Shown piece by piece: positions 22,101 to 34,100 of a DNA stretch of 64,000 nt. The notes below the pieces were generated by a model. That model was not told where the DNA came from and did not search any database. It saw only the letters and a program-made list of their open reading frames with translations. The stretch comes from Pleodorina starrii. Taxonomy: Eukaryota > Chlorophyta > Chlorophyceae > Chlamydomonadales > Volvocaceae. A program made the position numbers and the translations under genes. The stretch is taken from assembly GCA_030267565.1 (NCBI GenBank), contig BRXU01000005.1, positions 846,001 through 910,000 on the forward strand, read 5' to 3'. Each line of letters begins with the position of its first letter. Positions within the stretch are counted from its first letter, which is position 1.

Positions 22101-25100
22101 TTGGCGGCGGTCAGCTGGCCGCCGCTGGCCCTGGGGCCGGCGGCGGTGTCGGCTGCGGCGGCCTGCGGCGATCGCTTGGCGGTTTGCGAGGAGAAGCGCA
22201 CGACGGCGATGACTCGGTTGCCCGGCCCCGGCTTGCCGACGACTTGCACAGCCAGGCTGAGGGGCTGGTGGTCCCGATGGAATCCATCCAGCTGGTGGAC
22301 TGGGCCAACCTGGGGGGTGTTGGGGGGCAAAAGAAAACGGCCCGGGACGAGGGAACGCAACGGGGTAAGGGGTTGCGTTCTTCGTGGGGATGGGATGGCG
22401 GCACGTGCAGGACAACGAACTAACGGACGCGGCACCGTTGCGCGGCCGGGACACAAACACGCAACATGCCAACCCAACACGCCAGCAGAAACGTAATTGT
22501 GAGTGCGTGACAGCTGGGAACCTAGCAGTCTGGGGTATATATACCGGGCCGCCTTTCTCTCAAACGTTGCGCTCATGCGCAGGTGCACCAGACTCTTTTC
22601 GTACGTGGTACGACAGGTGGAAGGTACGGAGTACGGACCTTGACCGCGACCTTGCCCTTGCGGCTGGTGGCCTTGAGGGCGCTCTTCTTGGCGATGCCGC
22701 TGTCCGTCAGCAGACCCGCGGGACTCTGCCCCGGCAGGAAACGCAGCAGCGAGCCCAGCTGCGCGCCCACGATGTCCTCCTGCGGCAGACCGAACAGCAG
22801 ACCCGGCGGCCGAATGTCCTCCTCGATGACGCCGGAGATGCGGCCCACGCCGTCGATCTCGAAAACACCTGCAAGCAGGTACCGCAGTTAGTACGGTCCT
22901 GCCTCACGTGGTGCACTGTACATGTACGGCAGCAGATACAGATACCTCAGACAGGCATCATAAGGAGAGGAGCCGCGTTGCGGCTCCTGCCTTTTCCCTG
23001 GGGCTACGGTATCAAGGCGCCAGCCTAGCAAAATCCCTTCACGCCCGCCGCCAAGCAACCCAGAACCCACCCGTCACCGCCTCCGCAACCCCTTCATGCC
23101 CGCCGCCAAGCAACCCACCCGTCACCGCCTCCGCAACCCAGAGCTCCGCATGGACCACCAGCTTGCCCGGGGGGGTGCCCCTGGAGCTGGGTGGCGGAAC
23201 AACGACATCCAACTGCGGTGACGGCGGTGGAGGCGGTAGAGGGGGCAGAGGGTGAATGCGTGTGACGGGATGAAGGTCAGGCGAGATCTGAGTCAAGGAT
23301 CCAAGGATCGAGCCCTGGAGGATGCGCCAACTTTGATGTTCGTGTGGGTAGGTGCAGAAGGCGACGGCGCGACGGGCAGGCTAGGCCTCAGCCCTCAGGC
23401 GCACCGCCAATCCCAACATGAAAAAACTGTGTGCTCGCCAGTGCTGTACGGCAAGGTGCCGTACCTTGAGGACCGCCTGCTTCGTCCGCTTGGACAGCAC
23501 CGCCGCGGTGCGCGCGGGGTTGCCCAGCGCGGCCGCGTCCTCCGCGACGCGCGGCGACACGATGTTGACACGCCAGGAGATGCCCGGGGTCTGCAGCGCG
23601 CTGCGGCGGCGGAGTCATGAAGAGGAGGACGCCGCGGCGGTGCGACCGAGGTGAAGTTTAGTGAACGGACCCAGCAGCGGCGGCGGGGATTTGGCGGCGC
23701 GCAGAGGGCCGCAATTTCTAGCTGAAGGGCGCCAGACAGCGTGCCATATCACCGGCCGGACCACAGCACCGGCCGGTGGCCCAGGCAGAGGCGATTGCAG
23801 TAACGGTGCCGATACGGTAGCACGGGCAATGTGACCGAGCGTATACGGTACCCAACAGGTTGCGCACAAAACAAGTCGAGGCAGGTGCCAAGCAGCTTCG
23901 GGCGGGCAGATGTGCCCATATGTCGGCTGACCACGGCGGCGGACCGGTGGATGGCGCTCGCCACAACACAGACGGGACACTTTCAGAAGGGCAAGAAAGA
24001 CGAAAAAACACGCAGCGAAAGAACCGGGGCGACGGAGGGGTGTAGGGTCCACCGGTATCGCCGGCGGCCTCACTTGGTCACCATTTCGTCAAAGGTGGTC
24101 GAGTCCAGCGGCTCCCAACTCGTCGTGTCGGCAGCGGGCGGGGTCCCGCCGCCGACACCGCCGCTGCCTTGTACGGCAATTGTGGCCACCGCCGCCTCCG
24201 CCTCCGCCAGGAAGTCCAGATCGGCGGGTGCCACCTCCGGCGGCTGCTTACCGCCCGCGCCCGACGAAGCACGGGCCGGCAGCGACAGGAAATCTCCGAA
24301 GCTGCACCCTAGGAGCTGCGGGATGGGATGCGATGCGTTGTGGAGACGGCGGAGGCGGTGGGGTTAGGGGTGTTTATGAGGGCGGGCTTCAGGCCTTGAC
24401 AAGCTAAGTGTGAAAGGCTCGCGCTGGAGGGGTGTTTGAGGTTTGCGGGGTGTGTACTGTATCCGGATGTCGTCAGGGCTAGCTCGGCGTGGCGACCACC
24501 CTGCTGGTGAGGCGTGGGCTGAGAGGAATGAAGCTGTCGCCCTGGTGGCGTGTGGGGAGTCGTCCACACGTACCAGAGGCGCTGCACTCTCGGCCGGACA
24601 GCAATACTCGCAAAGCGGGTTTCTTATCAAGGCGAAGCGCCGCAGAAGACTCATTCATGCGCGGGGAACGAGCGGTTCAGGCAGCCAACCGATACATGGT
24701 CACCGCACGTACTACTACGTACTCGGCTATTTGTTCGCCTTCTGCACCCCCTCTAAGTTGTCCACTCCGGTAAACAAAGTGGTGGAAGATGGTGCTCAAC
24801 TACTTGCACATTCGGCGAAACAGAGTCGTAACCCATAACGAGGCGTGCTTAGTCCTGGGCAGGCTTGCGCCACCTGCCCGGACGCCAGCCTGTGCGAACA
24901 TCAGCCGGCGGCGACGTTGGCGTGTGTGATCGACGGTTTGCGTACGACAATGCCGTACCTCATCTACGGGAAAACCGAACAGGCCTCCGGGGTCGGCGTA
25001 GACGGGCGGCTTGCCGGTTTGCTCGAGTTCCTGTACGACACCGTTGAGTGAGACTCGCATGCGAAGACGACGCTCCGCAATGGCCGTCTCCAGGGAGGAC

Positions 25101-28100
25101 CTGCGGGTGTACAACATGTACGGCAATTGGACGGCGATGGTCGCGGAGCCGGCGGGCGGCGCAGCCGTGTACATACCTGGCCATGCGCACGACGTGCATC
25201 GGCTCGCCCTCTGCCTCCCTGGAGGAAACCGCGACGTGCACGTAGACGGGTTTTCCGTGCATTCCAATCAGCCGCATCGTAGGGCCCACGAAACTGCTGC
25301 TGTCGTCGACGGCGGCACGACAGCCCCATGCACCGGAAAGCATGGGGCAGCCGCCCTTGACATACTGAAGAGGAAATTGAGCAACAGAGCACCATCCCAG
25401 CAGGATGCCCCGTGGCGAGCGAGGCAGAAGTGGACAGTTCATACGGTGAGTTTACAGGAAAGAAGCGGGTGAGCGGGAAGGGTCCGTGCTGGGAAAGGTT
25501 CGTGCTGGGGCAGCCTTTGGGGTCCGCCGGTGAATGCCAACACCCAAAAGCGCCTCACATGGCCTCTTTGGGCGGAGGCTGGAGGCGTGTCAGTGTGCGG
25601 AGAGGCGCAGGCGGGTGCTGTGAGTGCAGGCGGGGCCGGTGGTAATAAAAACGATACCGCAGTGGAGGGGCCCTTGGGGCGGTGGGGCCCGTCGTACAAT
25701 GACCTGGTAGCGCCTCCCTGGAGTGCTGGGGGGACAGTAGGGAGGACGTCGGGTGAGGAGAAGGGCGGGCGCGGCCCTGAGCACCCACCTTCCTGTACTT
25801 GTAATGCATGGCCTTCCAAGGCGACGGCAAGAAGTCGTCCAGGACGCAGGGCGGCGCCTCCACCATGAGCTCAAGCATCACCTGCACGCAGAGCGAGTGA
25901 CCCATGGGTCAGTGGGTCAGCGGTTCAGCGGGGAGTGAGCACACCGTGGGTTCAGCGGGGAGTGACCCTGGGGTCAGCAGGCGGGTCAGCGGGGAGAGAC
26001 CCGTGGTTCAGCGGAGAACCACGAGCCATGGGTCAGCGGGGGGCGGCCCATGGGTCAGCGGAGAGCACGAACCGCACCACATTCCATCACTCACGAGAAC
26101 TGGTAACGCAGGTTGTAACGGTGGTCCGGGGACACTGCCTTCGTATCGCGCCTAGCAACGCGCGTCGCGGTCCAGTGTGCTCCACCCTCCACCGCGGAAA
26201 ACCCAAAACACGGCAAGATACGGCAAAACACGTCAAACAGGCGTGCCCCCTGACTTACCTGGTGGTCACCGTTCGCTACATTGTTGCTGAAGTCGCCATC
26301 GCCCGATCCGCCGCCCGCCCGCACACCCAGCACCTTGGCCAGATCTCCACTCATGTGGCGGATGGCGCCCTTGCGTTCCACCACCATGAGCAGCTGGGGC
26401 TCGTCGGTTACGAGGTTTATGTGCACCTCCAGGATTGCCGCGTCCGTCATGTCTAGATGGGGTGTCCCGGCATGGATGTGGCGGGGAGGAAAGAAAGGAG
26501 AGGAGGGAAAATGTCAAGGAGGCAGAGACAGGGCAAGGGACAGGGGATGGAAAAGAACTGGTCAGCCGCATGTAATCCCGAGTTTGGAGGACGGAAGAGC
26601 AGCGAGGGAGGCAGAGCAGGCAGGCACAGGGTGAAGGGGGTGCAGGGTGAAACGAAAAAGAACAGGCGAAGAGGAGAAAGCCAGGCAGCGAGGGTGAAAA
26701 GGAGCAGGGGCATAGGCTGGCGCGCCCCGGAAAAAACCCAGCAGCTAGTTGCAGCAGTTGGCGGCGGCAGCCTTCGATATCCAAAATCCAATCCATCCAG
26801 CACGCCGCAACCCGCTTGGGGATGTGTGACCGAGGGTATAGGCACAGCCCAGAGGAGCTCCCCCAGAGGACGGAGAAAGCGTGGCTGGTTCAGGGCAAGG
26901 CAGAGGGTTTGTGGATGCGTGCTGCGTGGGCAAAGCGAGGTGCAGCGTAGTGGGCGCGGGGAGGGATGCAGGGCAGCAGGGCCATGAGCCCGTGACCCCA
27001 CCTCTCCGTACTTCGATGCTGCAGGACTTGGCGAAGTCGTAATTGTGCAGCACACGACATTGTGTGGTCTTGTTGCCAAGCGGTTGATCGCAGTCAGCAC
27101 CATCCGTGGCGGTCGCGAGCATCCTATTCCCCGTGTGTGGTTGTACACATGTAGGGGCAGCCAATAGGGCAGCGGGTCAGCGGGTGGGGTGGTCCTAGGT
27201 AACATTAGATGTAGGAGCAGCCGAAGGTAAATGACGACGCAGTACTGCACGACACCGTCACCGTACCGCTGGACGAGCTCGTGCTTGTTGTTGTTCGCCT
27301 GGTTGGTGGCCCAGATGTCGGCGGTGGCCGGCTCAGACGAGGCGCCTTCGCCGCTCAAAGAGGAGCCGCCCGCTGACGAGCGCAGTAGCTTGTCCAGGTG
27401 CATGCCGATGACATCGTCGGGGTGATAGCTGCGGCGGAACCACAACATGGGTGTACACCAAGCCTCGGTGGTGGTATGAAGTAATAATCACATGTTGTAG
27501 CTGTCGCCTTGGCCATGCAGCACGACACGCCAGGCTGTCATGATATCGGTGCCTCATCGGTATCGGTACCTCATCATATCGGTGTCTCATGATAACGGTA
27601 TCGGACCTCACCCGAAGCAGGTGACGAAGCCCGGGTCGCAGCACACGATGACGCCCTCAGGGGTCACCCACAGGCGACCCAGCCCCGGTTTGATGGGCAG
27701 CAGCTCAAGGATCCCAATGAACACGCTGTCCTCTCCTAGGCCTACAGGCGCGACACGGAACAGGCCGGGGGGATGGGCCCAGGTTAGGTGACACGCTTAG
27801 GTGGACTACTAGCGCCTGCGGATCAACCACGTTATCAAGATCATGGCTCAAATCACTGCAGACGGTTTACGATGGGCCCCATTCCGATCAGCTCTCAGCA
27901 GCGAGGCTGATAGGCAAGCAAGTAGGTGCACGCAAGGCAATGACGGAAGCGTACCCGAGGCCCGGCTGACGGCGAGGTGCACGGTCAGCGCCACTCGCTC
28001 CCTGTGGATGCCCAGGACGGGATGCCGGAAGTAGGGCGGCGCTTTGTCGCCCGAGTCGATGTAGCGGCGGAGGATGGCGGGGTGGCGCTTGGCCTCGTGC

Positions 28101-31100
28101 GGCGGCATTAGTGCGGTCACGTTCTTGCCGTCGAGATCGCCTGTGCGGGGAGGGGTTGTACAGTAAATAAAGACACCACAGCAAAAGGGAGGGAAGGGGA
28201 GCTGGGGAGCGGGTGTACAGTACCGGCGTCAGTGGGCACACGCTATGGTGCGCATGATGATTAGACGGATGACGATGATGGTCCACGGCTACAAAAACCA
28301 CCGACACATACAACAGAAAAAACACAGACGAGCGTCAGCCCGACGTGGCCCTACCGCCGCGCCGCCGTACCTTTCTCGTATCCAAACATGTCGTGGAGTT
28401 TACGGTTGGCCACCTGGATGTCACCGAACGCGTTGACCACCAGGATCCCCTTCTCCACCTCATCGATACGGCTCATGGGTGTTCCTGCATGTACGGCAGA
28501 CGAAGGCACGCACGGGCGCACGATCGCTCAGCCGCTCGCTTCCGCCCTGGTTGGCTGTCCAGTTGCTGTGCACGGCCTGCACGCCGCTGTCCCTCTCGCG
28601 TGCACTCCAAAGTACCGGTAGTGCAGACATAGTAATGAACGGAGCGCGTATGGAAGCTAGCGGGGCAGGCAGGTCCTGGCTGGCGTGCTGGGAGCACACG
28701 GGGAGGGGCCTACAAAACACATAGACACACACATTTGGAGAGGAGCATTAACACTCAGAGCCGCGAGGACCCGGGGAAGGAGCGTCCACCAACTCGCACC
28801 ATCGGGGAGGCTTGGGCCCTGGCCGTTGTAGTCTTTGTTCTCTTCCAGCCGTTCCGCCGAGGCATAGTACCTGCGTGCGTACAGGCACACAACGCGCACA
28901 CGGCGGCGTTTTGCGGGATGCACACACAGTGTGGGACTTCAGACAGGGCCTAAAATGACGCGATGTGCGCATCTGCACCGCACTGCCTACGCCGCCCTCG
29001 ACGGCTGCTTGCTCTCACAAACGTGCTCCGAAGGGGGCGGCCTCTGCACCATACCGCCGGAGGCCGGACGCATCGTTTATCATCCTCGATTCGAGGCTCC
29101 AAAGTAAGCGTTGATTGCCCACACTGCAATACACCAGGGAGCCAGACGGGCGTTCCAACGGCCGCTTCCCGGGCGATTGGCGACCTACTGGGAAGCGCTC
29201 CAGGGATCCTGTTTGATGGTCTCCAGGAACCTGGCGTACAATCGTACGAGCCTGGGCGAGTTGTTGTACAATTCCATGGCCACTCGGTAAGCGGACTCGG
29301 CCTGCACGCGTCGGGGACCGGATGCTGTCTGCATGCGAATTTCGACGCTCGACATTTTTAAGCGTTTTCGTCGCCTTTGTCGGCTGATGTGGAGGATATC
29401 ATCTCCTTTGGTAGGCCACCGCCTGGGACGTTTCGACGTGCAATCAGGTAATTACCACCGGTCCGTGCCGGGCGTGTCAGCTGGCCCCACCTTTTTGACC
29501 GAGTTGTCGATGTTCTCCAAGGACTTGCTCAGCGACGTGAAGGAGACGGAGCTGCTCCCCAAGATGCGCCTGCGGGCAGGTGTACGAACATTGGTGCACG
29601 AACATTGACCGCGACTGAGCGGGAACTGGCTCAGGGATACGAACAGAGAAACGCCCATCAATCGATGCAACTTAGACGGCAGACGGCAAGCGGTGAGATA
29701 AGGGCTGATGACTCCGGGACCCTGAAAGTCGGTACAGGCACGGCGCTGCTCGCGCCAGGGACAGAGCGACCGCCGCTGGCAACCCGTCAAGCGCGCACGT
29801 GTGTCTGTGATTGCAACCCAGGTAAGTAAATCCAGTATCGGCGGCCGTATGTAGCAGCTGCTGCTGAACCGGACCCACCAGAAATTGGTCATAGCCTGCA
29901 GCGCGTCCTTGTGGTGCCGGAGCACGGTGCGCTGCTTGCGCTGGTACTCCACGTACCTGCAGCATGTACGACAAGTACGACAAGTACGGCAAGTACGGCA
30001 CACACGCAGGACGTCAGCAAGCGGCCCGCGCCCATCCGAACATGCAAAGTCGCTGTGCACCTTGCGTTCAGTTGAGGTGCAAACCGGAGCATGTCCCAGG
30101 TAAGGGCGGGCGCCGCCTGCCGCGCAGCGGGCGAGCGATGTCACACCGCCGGCGTAAGCATGGCGGTTCGGCGGCCATGGGTTGCTCGTCCCAAGCTCCT
30201 CACTCTCCCCGCTGGTCTACCCTTCCACGGATCTGGAATCTATTGCAACATGGCGCCTGAGCCCCTCACCCCAGCAGGTCCATGTTGCCGCCCTTGCCGA
30301 CGGTGCTGCTGGCGGCCTTCTGCGTGGCTTGCTGGTGGCGCACGAACAACATGAAGCGACACATGAGGCCGGGGCTGAACTTGCGGACGCTCTGAGGAAG
30401 GTAGGGAAGGGAGGGCGGGAAGAAGGAAGGAGAGGAGAGAGGAATAATCCCCTTAATGTCGATGGGCCACCAAGTCTGGGGCAACCACTAGGTCAAGGTT
30501 GATGTGCCGGCAAGTGCATTCAGGAAGGCACGCAGGGAGCGCACGTCTGTGCCCACGACGAGCTCCAACGCGCCCTTCGTTCCACACGGCCCGAGCCCAT
30601 ATGCCAACCCACGTCACCACCTTGCCTCCGGCTTTTTCTTCCCCACGCACCTCCAGCTGCTTTGCGCCCGTCTGGCTGAACCCCAGCATGTCAAGCATGA
30701 AGTTGGCGTACACCAGAGCCACGAAGGCGCTGTCGGGAAACAACGCCACACCGGCCTGCGTTTGATTAGGGGGATGGGCGGGGCGAGGTGGCGGGCGGCG
30801 GGGAAAGAGGCCGAAGCGAGATATGATACAGCCGTCAGCGGTGTAACAGCGGGGCACATGTGTGTGTGCGCCGAATCTTGGAAGCAGCAGGCATAAAAAT
30901 ACCAAAGCTCCAACAACAACAACTATCGTTCATGTCTCCGACCACTGAGGCCATTGCGGAGCATTTGCAAAGCTTAATCTCCCAATTAAGCAAGGCACCG
31001 GACGCAAAGGCGAGCTCTCCCTGCCCCCTTTCCACCTTCCCCTTCCCCTCCCAGCTGCCCCCTCCCACCCACCTTGATGATTTCCTCGGCCCGGTGCACC

Positions 31101-34100
31101 GCCGTCTTCTCCAGCGTGTACAGATCGGTCCACACGCGGGCGCAGCGGGCGGCCACCTCCACATCCCGAGGGTGCGCGAAATGGTACACGTCCTGCGGCT
31201 TGATGGCCTCAGGGTCGGCGGTCCTGGGGGATTCGCGGTTGGTTTCGGGGCGTGTGCGTATGGGCACGGGACCCAGGGGTTGACCTGGGACCCCTTGGTC
31301 CACGGCTCCTGAACCATAGATACACCTCCTGAATAGTCTCCTCTCATCAAACCACCGCACGTGAAATGATTGCGTGATCATATTGCCCCTGACGAGATGC
31401 CCGAGGTCCACATATCGAGCCCTGTCGGCGTCTATTTCGTCAGTTTCGGGCGCACCTGAAGCGGCGAGTAACTGTGGCGGTGAATACCTTGATGCGGAGC
31501 CACGTGGCGACGGCGCCCAGGGCGAACGCGGGCCCCAAACAAACCCCCATGGCCACGGTCAGTTGGTGGGCGGTGCTGGGCGGTAGGAACACCAGCAGCA
31601 CCTGGATCACTGCCACGCTGAGCATTGCGCCCGCTACACCGCTCTTGAGGCAGTTGACCCACAACAGCAGGTTGGGCACCTGCCAGTCAGGGGGGCAGCA
31701 AGGCGGATTTTCGCGCGGGGCTGCTCGAGTGATGAAAGGGCCCTTGGGCTGGTTGTTATGCTGCTTCATACCTTTGCAAACTCAGCGGGGGCGGGAAGCA
31801 GGAGTTGCACGCTTGTCAGGGGAGAGGGGTTAAGCATGCCCAGACGTATGTGCAACCACGCCCCAGCCGGTGCTGCCTAATTACGTCTCCTGACCTGTTT
31901 TCTGTACTGCTTGTACTGTTCACAGTTTGTGCCGCCACCAGCCGATACTGCCTCCGGCCCCGTCGTGACACACGCGCAGCCCACAAACTCACCCATCTCA
32001 GGTACTCCCACACCAGCCACGCGGCCAGCAGCATGTACGCAATCGACGCCACCTTTGGCCAGCCCAGGAACACGCCCACAAGCGTCATCAGCGCCTGCGG
32101 AATGACGATGAAGTGAGGTAGCTTCGAACCCCCAGGCTTTTTGAATGCGCGCCCAGCCCCGCCCTGGCGAATGGAGTACCGACGTTCGCTCTCTCGGCGC
32201 CGGTCTGGCCCTTATGGCCGGACATGCACCCGGCTGCCGCACCCGGCTGCATCCATGTATATTGATACTGGACTACTGTCAGACCGTTTTCTACCACCAC
32301 GTGCTTGCTTGGTAGCCAACCGAAACACACCTTGATGCCAAATGCGGTCATCTCGGCGCCGCTGTGTCCCAACGCCTGGGGCAGCTGGCTGGCAGGGTTG
32401 ACCTCAACCTGGGGGCAGCAGCAGCAGCGGGGGCGGCATTGGGCGGGCGACGGTGGCGGCGACGGCTGCGCTAGCAACCGACGGGCCGTGAACCCCGAGA
32501 TGCGGGGCGGGTTGTGGGGTGGGTTGTGGTTTTCGCTTCTTCCAACTCTCACGCACCCCGCACCAGCGCGGGCTGAAAGCCTAATGGCGGCCGGTGCATG
32601 TCACCGTATTCATCCGCTTGAACCCCTTATCCTGCGGGACCAGGTGGGGCTCGGCGCCGAGCCGCCCGTATACTCCACGCGGCCCAACACATCCGAACAC
32701 ATCAACCAGCATGTTTGTGTCCTGTTTTGAAAAAAAGAACCCGTTTACCTCGGCCATGTTGAACAACAGCGCGATGACGACAAAGACCACCAGCAGCAAG
32801 CCGGAGACGATCGCATTGGCGACGTGGGGCGGCCGCTTACAGCCTGGTAGATGGGGTGCGGGCGAGAGGGCGGGCGGGCGAGAGGGCGGGCGGGTGCTTG
32901 ATCAGGCGAGAGAAGGGGGGCACCCGAACCAAATGCATAACAGCGGGCGGACGGACAGGCAGGCAGAAAGAGTGCACGACGGGGTGCGTGCGCTGCACCT
33001 CCGTCCTGCTCGGCCGCCCCGGTTCTTTGTGCCGGCCAATCAACGGGGGCCACGTGACGCCGGCGACCAGGACCGGGATCCTAGCAGTAAAACCCTAAAA
33101 CCCTAAAACTCTAGAGCGCACGTCCGGCTCCGGACACTGTGTGTGCTGACATCAGACGCCACGTGCCACGCCCCCAGCGCGCCACGGCCCCTCGGCGCGA
33201 GCACCCTCCTGGTCTACCCCCCGGGGCTCGGGCGTCTTACTGTACTGGGGGAAGAGGTCCATCTGAAGATGCATCTGGCCGTGCGCGGAGTAGTTGCAGG
33301 AGATTCCCAGCTGTGACGGTGGGTCGAGGAAGGGGCGGTGGCACGACCAGCCATGCGTGTTGTGGCGCAGGGAGAGAAGGGAGGGGAGAGATCGTTGTGA
33401 GATCGTCGCCGCATGCGCGGAAGGGCTGTCACTATCATTCGCACTCGAGGGTAGCGCAGCCTTCCCCGGCTGCATCGGCTGGGGACCTGGCGATGTTTGT
33501 TACGTGTGTTTCAAAGCATCTCACGCGCAAAGCGCCAGGCCCTCGAGCCGCACTGCTGTATGGGACGGAGTGCCGTGCGTACCTGCAAGAAGCTCAGGCT
33601 CGTCATGTCGAAGACTTGGAGGAACACGTACGCGAAGTACCGTACGACCTGTACGACGTTCGTGCAGCGCAGCGCCACCCAACTGACATGCAAGACAAAT
33701 GGAACGGTTTGCATAGCTAGTACGAACAGCCGGTAGCCAAGGCAGAGAGGACCGGATGGGTTCAACGGCGGCGGACGGCAGGGCTTCCTTGACATGAACC
33801 GCGGGACCGCTACCCACCGCCCGTGTGGTCATGGCCGTCCGACCCCACGACAGCCCTCAGCCTTACTCCCACGACAGCGCCCCCGGGATCCATGCTATTG
33901 ACCGGTATCTGTTCATCCCTCCAGTGAGTCAAACTCGCCAAGCATACGGCATTTCAGTTCTCTCGGCATGAGAGGGTATCGTGCGGTATGCTTGGCAAGC
34001 ACCCCACGATCGGTTCGCTTTGCTTGCTCCGTTCAGCCCGCCCTCCTGCATCCCGCCTGTCTGCCTGTCTGCCTGCCTGGTGCTGCCCTGCTGCGTGCTG

